A DNA stretch of 43,138 bases from Methylobacterium crusticola (GTDB lineage Bacteria; Pseudomonadota; Alphaproteobacteria; Rhizobiales; Beijerinckiaceae), in the NCBI RefSeq assembly GCF_003574465.1, contig NZ_QOWC01000055.1, forward strand, positions 1 through 43,138, given 5' to 3'. The notes under the pieces were generated by a model that was not told the DNA's origin, ran no database searches, and worked only from the letters and a program-made list of their open reading frames with translations. How positions within the stretch are numbered: position 1 is the first letter of the stretch; every line of letters begins with the position of its first letter. Shown here in pieces: positions 32,719-41,180 of the stretch. Made by a program: the position numbers and the translations under genes.

Positions 32719-34986
32719 TCAGCGCGCCCCGCGCTTCAGGTCGTCGGCGATCAGGAGGGCGCTGCGGCCCTCCGCGCCCTTGTCGAGGCGGGTGCGGTAG
32801 ACCTGGAGGTTCTCGGTCACCCGCTGGACGTAGTTGCGCGTCTCCGTGAACGGGATGCGCTCAACCCAGTCGACGGCGTCGATCCGCGGGTCGCGCGGGT
32901 CGCCGTAGGCGTCGATCCACTTCTTCACGTTGCCGCCGCCGGCATTGTAGGAGGCGAAGGCCAGGATGTAGGAGCCGCGCCAATCCTCCATCAGCTCGCC
33001 CAGATGCGCCTGGCCGAGGCGGGCGTTGTAGGCGGGGTCGCTGGTGAGGCGGTCGGTGTCGAAGGCGGCGCTGACGCGGCGCGCGGTCCGCTGGGCCGTC
33101 GCCGGCATCATCTGCATGAGGCCCCGCGCCCCGACGCTCGACTGCGCCCGCGGGTCGAACTGGCTCTCCTGGCGGGCGATGGCGAACACCATGGCGCGCT
33201 CGACCTGCGGCACGGTCGAGAACGCCTCGTAGGCCGGGATGCCGATGGTCGGGTAGGCGTGCCGGTCGAGGGGGAGGCCGCGCTGCACCGCGATCTTGCC
33301 GATCGCCACGAGGGCGCGCGGGTCGTTGAGCGCCGCCGCGACGTCCCCGAGGGCGTTCACCTCGGCCGGCTCGCTCAGGCGCTGGGCGAAGTCGATGAAG
33401 AGCGGCAGGGCGAGGTCCTTGAGCCCCGCCGCCGCGAGGAGGCGCAGGGCCCGCACGGCGTAGCGGTTCTCGAAGGCGGCGCGGGCGTCGTCGTCGAGGG
33501 TCTGGCAGGGCCGCAGCGCCAGCGAGGCCTGGCCGAGCTTCGCCCGGGCGAGCTGGCCGTAATAGGCGATGGGCTGGCCGGCGGCGCGCTCGAAGGAGCT
33601 CCGGGCCTCGGCCGCCTGCCCCTGCGCCTCAGCGGCGCGGCCCTGCCAGTAGGCGGCGCGGGCGATGGAGATCGGCGTCTCGGCGATGGCGGCGGCCGCC
33701 GCGAAGTGGCGGGCGGCCAGGGCCGCGTCGTCGAGGAAGCGCAGCGCGATCCAGCCGGCGTGGAACTCGGCCTCGATGCGCTTCTCCACCGTGCGGGCGC
33801 TGTGCCCGGCCGCCGCCGCGTAGGCGCCCTTGGCGTCGCCGGCATCGAGGAGCTTGCGGGCGACGATGCGGCGCTCGACCCACCACTCGTCGGAATCGGC
33901 CAGCACCTCCGGGTTGCGGGGCGCCAGCGCCAGGGTGGCGGCCGCCTCCGCCGGCCTGTCGGCGCGGCGCAGGAACTGGGTGCGCGAGAACAGGTAGGAG
34001 GAATCGCCCCGCAGGCTCGGGGGCACCGCCTCGAGGGCGGCGCCGGCGTTCGGGGCCTTGGCCTCCACGGCGCGGCGGGCCCGCACCAGGGTGCCGTAGG
34101 GCTTGCCGGCGGCGCCCGCGTAGGTGGCCGCGCGGCCGGCGGCCTCCCAATCCTCCTTCATCAGCGCCCGCTCCATGCGGTAGCGCTGGTCGACCTCGCC
34201 GATCACGCCCGGGAAGGCGTCGAGCACCCGCAGCTCGAGGGTGCGGCCGAAGCTGTCCTCCCGCCAGAGGTCGCGCACCAGGGCGGCGGCGTCCTCGTCG
34301 AGGCCGTCGGCCTTGAAGGCCAGCGCCAGGGCGAACTTGCCCGGGGCGCTCGCGGGCCTGCGGGTGGCGAAGTAGGCCCGCACGACCGACGCGGGCTTGC
34401 GCTGGCTCAGCAGCGCCTCCTCGGCGCGCCGCCGCACCACGGCGCCGACCGGCCACTCGGTGTTGTCGCGGATGAACGCCACGGTGCGCTCGAAGCCGAT
34501 GCCGGCGCCGGCCCGGATCGCCACCCAGTCGAGGAGCGCCCGCGCGGCCGGATCGGCGAAGCCGTCCCGGAGCCGGTCGCCTTCGCTCACCTGCCCGCGC
34601 CGGTAGGCGTCGACGGCGCTGCGCAGGGCCGGCACGTCGAGGTCGACCGTGGGCGCCGGCCGGCCCGGATCGGGCACGGGCGGCACCGGCGCCGGCGGCG
34701 TCAGGGCGGCGTCCGGGACCGGGAACGGGATCGGCGCCTCGGGGTCGGCCGAGGCGTAGGAGGCGGCGCCCGCCGGCACCGCCCGCGGGACCGCCTCGCC
34801 CGCCGCGGCGGACGGGCGCAGGGCCTCGCCCTCGCGGCGCTCCGCGGCCTCGCCGCGCGCCGGCGCCTCGGCGGCGGGATCGGGCGGCGCGGCCCGGACC
34901 GCGAGGCTGCCGGCCGCCGACAGGGCGGTGCCGGTCACCATCAGGGCCAGAACCGCCAGGCGGCGCCGTCGAGGCGAGAGCTGCAT
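32719..34986 (-). CDS. slt: Soluble lytic transglycosylase (Slt family)
   Basis: A 755-residue exported peptidoglycan lytic transglycosylase that cleaves MurNAc-GlcNAc bonds to form 1,6-anhydro ends. The signal peptide is RRRRLAVLALMVTGTALSAAGSLAV. A long alpha-helical superhelical U-domain fills most of the length. The catalytic domain near the C-terminus has ARQESQFDPRAQSSVGARGLMQMMPATA (catalytic Glu in QES), YNARLGQAHLGEL, and SYNAGGGNVKKW followed by ERIPFTETRNYVQRVTENLQVYR. The ATG at 34986 is preferred over the longer frame at 35025. The order slt-dapA-smpB is common in Rhizobiales; slt is divergent from dapA. Confidence 0.93.
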   Translation of the reverse strand: MQLSPRRRRLAVLALMVTGTALSAAGSLAVRAAPPDPAAEAPARGEAAERREGEALRPSAAAGEAVPRAVPAGAASYASADPEAPIPFPVPDAALTPPAPVPPVPDPGRPAPTVDLDVPALRSAVDAYRRGQVSEGDRLRDGFADPAARALLDWVAIRAGAGIGFERTVAFIRDNTEWPVGAVVRRRAEEALLSQRKPASVVRAYFATRRPASAPGKFALALAFKADGLDEDAAALVRDLWREDSFGRTLELRVLDAFPGVIGEVDQRYRMERALMKEDWEAAGRAATYAGAAGKPYGTLVRARRAVEAKAPNAGAALEAVPPSLRGDSSYLFSRTQFLRRADRPAEAAATLALAPRNPEVLADSDEWWVERRIVARKLLDAGDAKGAYAAAAGHSARTVEKRIEAEFHAGWIALRFLDDAALAARHFAAAAAIAETPISIARAAYWQGRAAEAQGQAAEARSSFERAAGQPIAYYGQLARAKLGQASLALRPCQTLDDDARAAFENRYAVRALRLLAAAGLKDLALPLFIDFAQRLSEPAEVNALGDVAAALNDPRALVAIGKIAVQRGLPLDRHAYPTIGIPAYEAFSTVPQVERAMVFAIARQESQFDPRAQSSVGARGLMQMMPATAQRTARRVSAAFDTDRLTSDPAYNARLGQAHLGELMEDWRGSYILAFASYNAGGGNVKKWIDAYGDPRDPRIDAVDWVERIPFTETRNYVQRVTENLQVYRTRLDKGAEGRSALLIADDLKRGAR

Positions 34987-35221
34987 AGTCCCCGTTCCCC
35001 TGGGCTCAAAGAGCGGACGCGTCATGGTGGAAGGGCCACGTTAAGAAGCCATTAACCGTGCGGACGGCGCGTGCCGGCGCGCACGCGACGGTTTGCGCGC
35101 GGGCGGCCGAGCGCCTATGTGTCGGGCAGCGGACGGCCGAGGTGGCGACGCCCGCGCGGGCCGGCCGCACGATGAGGCAGACCGGGGTCGGGGCCGACCC
35201 GACGGGGCGAGGAACGCCAGC

Positions 35222-36124
35222 ATGACGTCGACGCAGATCTCGCAGCGCCTGAGGGGCTCGCTCACCGCGCTGGTGACGCCGTTCCGCGACGGCGCCTTCG
35301 ACGAAACCGCCTTCCGGGCCTTCGTGGCCTGGCAGCTCGAGAACGGCACCCACGGCCTCGTGCCGACCGGCACCACCGGCGAGAGCCCGACCCTGAGCCA
35401 CGGCGAGCACGACCGGGTGGTCGAGGCCTGCATCGACGAGGCGGGCGGCAAGGTGCCGGTCGTCGCCGGCGCCGGCTCCAACTCCACCGCGGAGGCGGTC
35501 GAGCGCGCCCGTCACGCGGAGAAGGCCGGGGCGGACGCGGTGCTCATCGTCACGCCCTACTACAACAAGCCGACCCAGGAAGGGCTGTACCAGCACTTCA
35601 AGGCCGTGAACGACGCGATCGGCATACCCATCCTGATCTACAACATCCCCGGCCGCTCCGTGATCGACATGAGCGTCGACACGATGCGGCGCCTCTACGA
35701 ACTGCCGAACATCGCCGGCGTGAAGGATGCCACCGCCAACGTGGCCCGCGTCAGCCTGCAGCGCCAAGCCATGGGAGAAGACTTCGTCCAACTTTCTGGC
35801 GAAGATGCGACGGCGCTCGGATTCATGGCGCATGGCGGCCACGGCTGCATCTCGGTGACCTCGAACGTCGCGCCGCGCCTCTGCGCCGGGCTCCAGGAGG
35901 CCTGCCTCGCCGGGGATTACCGCGCGGCCCTCGGCCTCCAGGACCGGCTGATGCCGCTCCACACCCACCTCTTCGCCGAGACCAACCCGTCCCCGGCGAA
36001 GTACGCCCTCTCGCGCCTCGGCCTGATGCGGGCGGACGTGCGCCTGCCGATGGTGCCGGTGGGGCCGGGCACCCGCGACCTCGTGGACGCGGCGCTGCGC
36101 CACGCCGGCCTCACGAACGACTGA
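35222..36124 (+). CDS. dapA: 4-hydroxy-tetrahydrodipicolinate synthase
   Basis: DapA condenses pyruvate and aspartate semialdehyde in the diaminopimelate/lysine pathway. A 300-residue TIM-barrel Schiff-base aldolase: [19 protein letters not shown] (Thr51/Thr52), [26 protein letters not shown] with Tyr140 and Arg145, and NIAGVKDAT with the Schiff-base Lys168. The ATG follows GAGGAAC. It lies just upstream of smpB. A stretch at about 35750-35850 (residues 178-207) uses many A/T-ending codons (CAA, GGA, GAA, CTT, TCT, GAT, CAT) unlike the rest of the gene. Confidence 0.96.
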   Translation: MTSTQISQRLRGSLTALVTPFRDGAFDETAFRAFVAWQLENGTHGLVPTGTTGESPTLSHGEHDRVVEACIDEAGGKVPVVAGAGSNSTAEAVERARHAEKAGADAVLIVTPYYNKPTQEGLYQHFKAVNDAIGIPILIYNIPGRSVIDMSVDTMRRLYELPNIAGVKDATANVARVSLQRQAMGEDFVQLSGEDATALGFMAHGGHGCISVTSNVAPRLCAGLQEACLAGDYRAALGLQDRLMPLHTHLFAETNPSPAKYALSRLGLMRADVRLPMVPVGPGTRDLVDAALRHAGLTND

Positions 36125-36163
36125 CCGCCCACCGACCGCGCGAAGGACGCCAGACCCGCCCCG

Positions 36164-36640
36164 ATGGCCCCGAAAAAGCCCGAACCGAACCGCCGCGTCG
36201 TCGCCGACAACCGCAAGGCCCGCTTCAACTACGAGATCACCGACACGGTCGAGGCGGGCATCGCGCTCACGGGCACGGAGGTGAAGTCGCTGCGGGGCGG
36301 CAAGGCGACGATCGGCGAGGCCTATGCCGGCCCCTCCGGCAACGACCTCTTCCTGTTCAACGCCTACATCCCGGAATACCTCGAGGCGAACCGCTTCAAC
36401 CACGAGACCAAGCGGCCCCGCCGCCTGCTGCTGCACCGGCGCCAGATCGACAAGTTCATCGGCGCGACGCAGCGCGAGGGGTACACGGTCGTGCCCCTGA
36501 AGATCTACTTCAACGATCGCGGCCGGGCGAAGGTCGAGCTCGGCCTGGGGCGCGGCAAGAAGCTCCACGACAAGCGCGAGAGCGCCAAGGAGCGCGACTG
36601 GCAGCGCGACAAGGCGCGGCTCCTGCGCGACAAGAGCTGA
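36164..36640 (+). CDS. smpB: SsrA-binding protein
   Basis: SmpB binds tmRNA and is essential for trans-translation on stalled ribosomes. 158 residues, typical for the family. [41 protein letters not shown] is the conserved N-terminal beta-barrel; [15 protein letters not shown] and [40 protein letters not shown] complete it, with the basic C-terminal tail [14 protein letters not shown] that mimics the tRNA anticodon arm. It is 39 bp downstream of dapA and convergent with the monooxygenase gene, with 6 bp between the two stops. Confidence 0.97.
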   Translation: MAPKKPEPNRRVVADNRKARFNYEITDTVEAGIALTGTEVKSLRGGKATIGEAYAGPSGNDLFLFNAYIPEYLEANRFNHETKRPRRLLLHRRQIDKFIGATQREGYTVVPLKIYFNDRGRAKVELGLGRGKKLHDKRESAKERDWQRDKARLLRDKS

Positions 36641-36646
36641 GGGGCG

Positions 36647-38206
36647 TCAGGGGCTCTCCTGCCGGCGGGACCCGGCGCCCGCGGGCGCGCGCCCGAGGCC
36701 CCAGCGCCCGGCATGGTCCGCGAGCGCGCGCGGATCCGGGCGCTCCATCGCCAGCGCCACGTAGCCGTCCGGGCGCACCAGGTAGGCGGCGTCCCGCCCG
36801 AGGCCGGCCGCGTCCGCGGCGGCGTCGTGCGGGAAGGCGTGGAGCGGCAGCCCGAGGCCGGCCGCCGCCCGCTCCAGCCCGGGCCGGGCCTCGCCGTAGA
36901 CGTGGACCTGCCAGTCGAGGGAGCGCAGGGGCGCGAAGTTGTCCGGCTCGGCCACGAACGGCAGCCGGTCGCCGCCATGGACCGCGCCGGCTGCGCCGGC
37001 GCTCAGCGCGCTGTCGCGGTAGGCGATGCGCACCTGCGAGATCGTGTTGAACATCAGGCGCCGCCCGGCCGGGAAGCCCCAGACCAGGGGCAAGAGGTGC
37101 GGGAGCAGCCAGGTGCGCAGGATCTGGCTGCCGAGGCCCTCGCCCACCATGCTCCGGAAGGCCCGGTCCGTCGTCGCCACGAGGGTGCGCGCGAAGGCCA
37201 TGCGCTCGGGCTCGTAGGTGTCGAGGAGGGCCGGGTCGCCCCGGCCCCGCACCACCTGGGCGAGCTTCCAGGCCAGGTTCGCGGCGTCGCCGATGCCGGT
37301 GTTCATGCCCTGGCCGCCCGCCGGGCTGTGGACGTGCCCGGCATCCCCCGCGATGAAGCAGCGCCCGACCCGGAAATGCTCCGCCACCCGGTGATGCGCC
37401 CGGTAGGTCGAGAACCAGTTCACCGCCTCGACGCGGATGCCCATCAGCGGCTCGATCGAGGCCCGGACGTCCTCGAAGCCGAGGCCGGCCCGGTGCGTCA
37501 GCTCCGGCGGCACGAGGCCGATCAGGCGCTGCGTCCCGTTCCGGCGCACCGGCAGCATCAGCCCGAGGCCGGCCTGCCCGAGGTTGATGAACATGTCCTC
37601 CCGGAACCCGTCCGCGATCCTGACGTCGGCGACGTAGAACACCTGCTCGTAGGTGCCGCCCGGGAAGCCGAGGCCGAGCGCCGCGCGCACCCGGCTGTGG
37701 GCGCCGTCGCAGCCGGCGAGGTAGGCGGTGCTGCAGACCTCCTCGCCGCCGTCCCGGTCGAGGACGGCGCGGATGCCGGCCGCGTCCTGCGTCAGGGACG
37801 CGAGGGCCACGCCCCACTCCACCGCGACCCCGGCCTCGGCGAGCTTGCCGACGAGGAAGCGCTCGTGGTCGTCCTGCGGGTAGGCGAGCATGAACGGATA
37901 GGGGCTCACGCCCTCGCCGAGCTCCCGGAACGGGATCCGGGCGACCTCCTCGCCGGCTTCCCGCAGGTGGATGGCGGGCGCCCGGATGCCCTGCGCCACG
38001 ACCTCGTCGGCGAAGCCGAGCTGCCGGTAGAGCTCGAGCGTCCGGGCCTGCACCGCCATGGCGCGGGAGGCCTCCCCGGGACCGGCCGCCCGGTCGATGA
38101 TCCGCAGCGGCACGCCGCGCCGGGCGAGCCAGAGGGCGAGAACGAGGCCGGTGGGGCCGGCGCCGACGACCAGGACCTCGGGATGTGCGGGCGACGAGAG
38201 GGGCAT
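36647..38206 (-). CDS. FAD-dependent aromatic-ring-type monooxygenase
   Basis: A 519-residue class A flavoprotein monooxygenase of the PheA/TfdB (FAD_binding_3) group, which hydroxylates phenolic or polyketide-like substrates with NAD(P)H and O2. EVLVVGAGPTGLVLALWLARRGVPLRIID is the ADP-binding Rossmann motif; AGCDGAHSRVRAALGL is the DG motif; RCFIAGDAGHVHSPAGGQGMNTGIGDAANLAWKLA is the GD motif that binds the FAD ribityl. A thioredoxin-like C-terminal tail follows. The ATG at 38206 follows AAGGAGG, decisive over the longer frame. It is divergent from a TetR gene, with a palindrome (38233-38248) in its promoter. Confidence 0.93.
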   Translation of the reverse strand: MPLSSPAHPEVLVVGAGPTGLVLALWLARRGVPLRIIDRAAGPGEASRAMAVQARTLELYRQLGFADEVVAQGIRAPAIHLREAGEEVARIPFRELGEGVSPYPFMLAYPQDDHERFLVGKLAEAGVAVEWGVALASLTQDAAGIRAVLDRDGGEEVCSTAYLAGCDGAHSRVRAALGLGFPGGTYEQVFYVADVRIADGFREDMFINLGQAGLGLMLPVRRNGTQRLIGLVPPELTHRAGLGFEDVRASIEPLMGIRVEAVNWFSTYRAHHRVAEHFRVGRCFIAGDAGHVHSPAGGQGMNTGIGDAANLAWKLAQVVRGRGDPALLDTYEPERMAFARTLVATTDRAFRSMVGEGLGSQILRTWLLPHLLPLVWGFPAGRRLMFNTISQVRIAYRDSALSAGAAGAVHGGDRLPFVAEPDNFAPLRSLDWQVHVYGEARPGLERAAAGLGLPLHAFPHDAAADAAGLGRDAAYLVRPDGYVALAMERPDPRALADHAGRWGLGRAPAGAGSRRQESP

Positions 38207-38232
38207 GGGCGATCCTCCTTGCCGCCCTTTAT

Positions 38233-38248
38233 ATGACCCGCAGGTCAT
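38233..38248. promoter_or_regulatory. Palindromic operator ATGACC-N4-GGTCAT
   Basis: ATGACCCGCAGGTCAT lies 27 bp upstream of the monooxygenase start. The symmetric 6-bp arms around CGCA are typical of TetR-family operators. The divergent TetR gene at 38439 is the obvious candidate to bind it. Confidence 0.6.
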
Positions 38249-38394
38249 TTTTGAAAGGGGGGAAGGTCGCGGGCCGGCGACGAAATGCCGGGGCCGCGTC
38301 CGCCCCCGGGCTCCGCGCCACCCCCGAGGCGTCGCCGGCCGTCGTCGGCGGACGGCGTCCGCTGCAAGTCGTCGCCGGCCCGGCCTGCCCGCGG

Positions 38395-38432
38395 CGGGCC
38401 GGTTTCCTCCGGGCGGGGAAATGCTCTAAGCG
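38395..38432. repeat. Possible partial dispersed repeat
   Basis: GCGGGCCGGTTTCCTCCG, then CGGGGAAATGCTCTAAG, looks like the second half of the dispersed element at 8338-8439 (GAACCGGT-TCCAC...AATGCTC). The resemblance is partial and could be chance. It lies just before the TetR start. Confidence 0.35.
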
Positions 38433-38438
38433 GCCGGC

Positions 38439-39104
38439 ATGAGCGACGGCCGCGACTCTCCCGGTGCCCCCCGTCCCGCCCGCCGGCCGCGGGGCCCGAG
38501 CCCGGCCAAGACCGCCGGGACGCGGGGCGCCATTCTGGCGGCGGGCCTCGCGACGTTCCTCGAGCGCGGCTTCGCGGGCACCCGCATGATCGACGTGGCG
38601 CAGCGCGCCGGCCTCGCCAAGGGCACGCTCTACCTGCACTTCGCCGACAAGGAGGCGCTGTTCGAGGGCGTCCTCGGGGCGGTGATCGGGGGGCCGTTCC
38701 TGGCCGCGGTGGCGGCGGAGCCGGGCCCCGGCGAGACCCTGCGCGACCACCTCGCCCGCACGGTGCTGCCGCTCCTGCGCGACTTCGAGGGCTCGCGGCG
38801 GGCCGCGGTGATGCGGCTGGTGGCGACGGAGGGCCCGCGGTTCCCGGCGCTGGCGGCGATCCACCGCCGGGCCGTGATCGCCCCCGTGACGGCGGCGATC
38901 CGGCGCCTCGCCGCCGACGCGGTCGCCCGGGGCGAGCTGCGCTCGGACGCGCTCGTGCGCGTGCCCCAGCTCCTCGTCGCGCCCGCCCTGATGACGGCCC
39001 TGTGGAACGGCCTCTACGGCGCCGAGGAGCCCCTCGACGCCGCCGTCGCCTTCGAGGGGTTCCTGGACCTGGTGTTCGGGCCCGCGCCCGGGCAGGGCGG
39101 CTGA
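38439..39104 (+). CDS. TetR/AcrR-family transcriptional repressor
   Basis: A 221-residue TetR regulator. The helix-turn-helix is TRGAILAAGLATFLERGFAGTRMIDVAQRAGLAKGTLYLHFADKEALFEGVL. The C-terminal part is a helical ligand-binding domain (RRAVIAPVTAAIRRLAADAVARGEL). The ATG at 38439 has no strong Shine-Dalgarno. It is divergent from the FAD monooxygenase gene, and ATGACC-N4-GGTCAT in the spacer is a likely binding site, so it probably represses the monooxygenase until an aromatic or antibiotic-like substrate is present. The gene is convergent with the nucleotide-sugar dehydratase gene. Confidence 0.92.
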   Translation: MSDGRDSPGAPRPARRPRGPSPAKTAGTRGAILAAGLATFLERGFAGTRMIDVAQRAGLAKGTLYLHFADKEALFEGVLGAVIGGPFLAAVAAEPGPGETLRDHLARTVLPLLRDFEGSRRAAVMRLVATEGPRFPALAAIHRRAVIAPVTAAIRRLAADAVARGELRSDALVRVPQLLVAPALMTALWNGLYGAEEPLDAAVAFEGFLDLVFGPAPGQGG

Positions 39105-39159
39105 CGCCCCGGGGCCCGTGACCGGCGGCTGACGTCCCGCCCGGCCCCGGGCGCGCCGC

Positions 39160-41109
39160 CTACCCGGCCAGGGCCGGGCGCGCCGCCGGCGCGGCGGCGG
39201 CCGGGGCGCCCTCCCGGCGCAGGAAATCCGGGATCGCCTCCCCGAACACGGCGTCCGCGGCGGCGCGGTCGTCGGCCGCCACCGCGGCCGCGAGGCGCTC
39301 GAGCCAGTGCCGGAGCCGGGCGCGGTCGGCGAAGACGGGCTTGGCCGCCATCACGCCGTCGATGCCGTCGAGGTTCACCATCGGCTCGTCGCGGGCGAAC
39401 AGGATCTCGTTGAGGCGCTCCCCCGGCCGGGTGCCGGTCACCACGACGTCGATGTCCTCGCCCGGCTCGAAGCCGGCGAGCCGGATCATCCGCTCGGCGA
39501 GGTCCCGGATGCGCACGGGCTGGCCCATCTTGAGCACGTAGACGGCGGCGCGCTGGTCGCCCGCCCCGGCCTCGCGCGCCTCGCGGTCGGCGTGGGAGGC
39601 GGCCGTGAGCACGAGGTCGGCGGCCTCCCGCATGGTCATGAAGTAGCGCACCATGTCGGGGTGGGTCACCGTCACGGGGCCGCCACGGGCGATCTGCGCC
39701 TTGAACACCGGAACCACGGAGCCGACGGAGCCGAGCACGTTGCCGAACCGCACCGCCACGAGGCGGGTCGGCCCCGCCTCCCCGGCGTCGCGGGCCTGGG
39801 CGTACATCTCGGCGAAGCGCTTGGTGACTCCGAGCTGCGACACCGGCTCGATCGCCTTGTCGGTGGAGATCATCACCAGGGCTTTGGCGCCGGCCGCGAG
39901 CGTCGCGTCGGCGACGTTGACCGAGCCGAACACGTTGGTCTTGATGCCCTCCGTCCAGTCCCGCTCCAGGTAGGGCACCTGCTTGAGCGCCGCGGCGTGG
40001 AAGACGTAGTCGGGCCGGAAGGCGGCGAGCACCCGGAACAGCCGGTCGCGGTCGCGGATGTCGGCGAGGACGCCCGTGACCTCGGTCTCGCCGCCGGCGA
40101 GCGCCGGGCGGCTGAGGGCGCCGTGGAGCGCCGGCTCGGAGCTCTCGAGCACCAGGACGGCGCTCGCCCCGAACGCCGCCGCCCGGGCGCAGATCTCCGC
40201 CCCGATCGAGCCGCCGCCGCCCGTGACCACGATGCGCCGGCCGGCCAGGAAGCGCTCCAGGCGCGGCCGGTCGATGGACACGGTCGGGCGCAGGAGCAGG
40301 TCCTCGATCTCGATCGGCGCGAGTTCGGCCTCGCGCATGCCCTCGCCGAGGCTCGTCACCCGGGCGAGGGGCAGGCCGAGGCGCCGGGCGCGGGCGATGA
40401 GGGCGTCGGGCTGGGCCTCCGGCGCGAGGGCGCTCGGGGTCGCGACGAGGCGCCGGATCGCCACGCCCCGCTCGGCGAGGTCGGCCACGACGCGCTCGAG
40501 GTCGGCGAAGTGCCCGAGCACCGGCACGCCCCGCATGGTCTGGCCGTGCTCCTCGGGGCGGGGCGACAGGATGCCCCGGGGGGCGAGCTTCTTGACGGCC
40601 CCGGACTCGATCGCCCGCAGCACCACCTCGATGTCGTGGCCGCGCCCGAGCAGCAGCGTCGGCGTGCTGGCGGCGCGGGCGATGTTCTGGCGCGAGCGGC
40701 TGTACTTCAGGTAGCGGAACGCCAGCCGCGGGCCGCCGAGCAGGAAGAGCTGCAGCACGAAGTACAGCCCGATCGCGATCTTGCCGAAGAAGTAGATGCC
40801 GAACAGGGCCGGCGAGACCAGGACGTAGTCGACGACGAGGAGCAGGAGCGTCAGGACGCTCACGGCCCGCACGATGTTGGCGAGGTCCGGCAGGGAGGCG
40901 AAGCGCCACTTCGCCCGGTAGAGCCCGAAGGCCCGGTAGACGAGGCCCGCGCAGGCCACGAAGGGCGGCAGCAGCACCGGCAGGTGCGCCACCCGCTCGG
41001 CGAGGAGCGGCCCCTCGAACCGGATCACGAAGGTGAGGAGGACGGCGAGCGCCGTCGCCACGAGGTCGTGGGCGATGATCGTCGCGGTCTTGAGGTTCTG
41101 TCTGAGCAT
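39160..41109 (-). CDS. WbpM/CapD-type nucleotide-sugar dehydratase (membrane-anchored)
   Basis: A 649-residue membrane protein for capsule/O-antigen sugar synthesis (UDP-GlcNAc 4,6-dehydratase type). About four N-terminal transmembrane helices (residues 10-115: IIAHDLVATALAVLLTFVIRF, VLLPPFVACAGLVYRAFGLY, VLTLLLLVVDYVLVSPALFG) lead to a CoA-binding-like domain, then the extended-SDR domain with VVTGGGGSIGAEICARA. The catalytic stretch is STDKAIEPVSQLGVTKR: the Lys is there, but the usual Met of the SMK-type active site (S-x-M-x-x-x-K) is Leu. VRFGNVLGSVGSVVPVFKAQIARGGPVTVTHPDMVRYFMT is the family's C-terminal signature. No other polysaccharide genes are adjacent. Confidence 0.93.
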   Translation of the reverse strand: MLRQNLKTATIIAHDLVATALAVLLTFVIRFEGPLLAERVAHLPVLLPPFVACAGLVYRAFGLYRAKWRFASLPDLANIVRAVSVLTLLLLVVDYVLVSPALFGIYFFGKIAIGLYFVLQLFLLGGPRLAFRYLKYSRSRQNIARAASTPTLLLGRGHDIEVVLRAIESGAVKKLAPRGILSPRPEEHGQTMRGVPVLGHFADLERVVADLAERGVAIRRLVATPSALAPEAQPDALIARARRLGLPLARVTSLGEGMREAELAPIEIEDLLLRPTVSIDRPRLERFLAGRRIVVTGGGGSIGAEICARAAAFGASAVLVLESSEPALHGALSRPALAGGETEVTGVLADIRDRDRLFRVLAAFRPDYVFHAAALKQVPYLERDWTEGIKTNVFGSVNVADATLAAGAKALVMISTDKAIEPVSQLGVTKRFAEMYAQARDAGEAGPTRLVAVRFGNVLGSVGSVVPVFKAQIARGGPVTVTHPDMVRYFMTMREAADLVLTAASHADREAREAGAGDQRAAVYVLKMGQPVRIRDLAERMIRLAGFEPGEDIDVVVTGTRPGERLNEILFARDEPMVNLDGIDGVMAAKPVFADRARLRHWLERLAAAVAADDRAAADAVFGEAIPDFLRREGAPAAAAPAARPALAG

Positions 41110-41180
41110 CGGCAACCGGGCCGCGGTATCGGCCGGGGTGGGGGTGGTGTCAATCGACGGGCCCGTCCCGGCGCCGCGGC

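Noticed and set aside
33004..35055. Long plus-strand frame opposite slt
   Set aside because: Gly/Arg/His-rich composition typical of the antisense of a high-GC gene; slt motifs are clear on the other strand.
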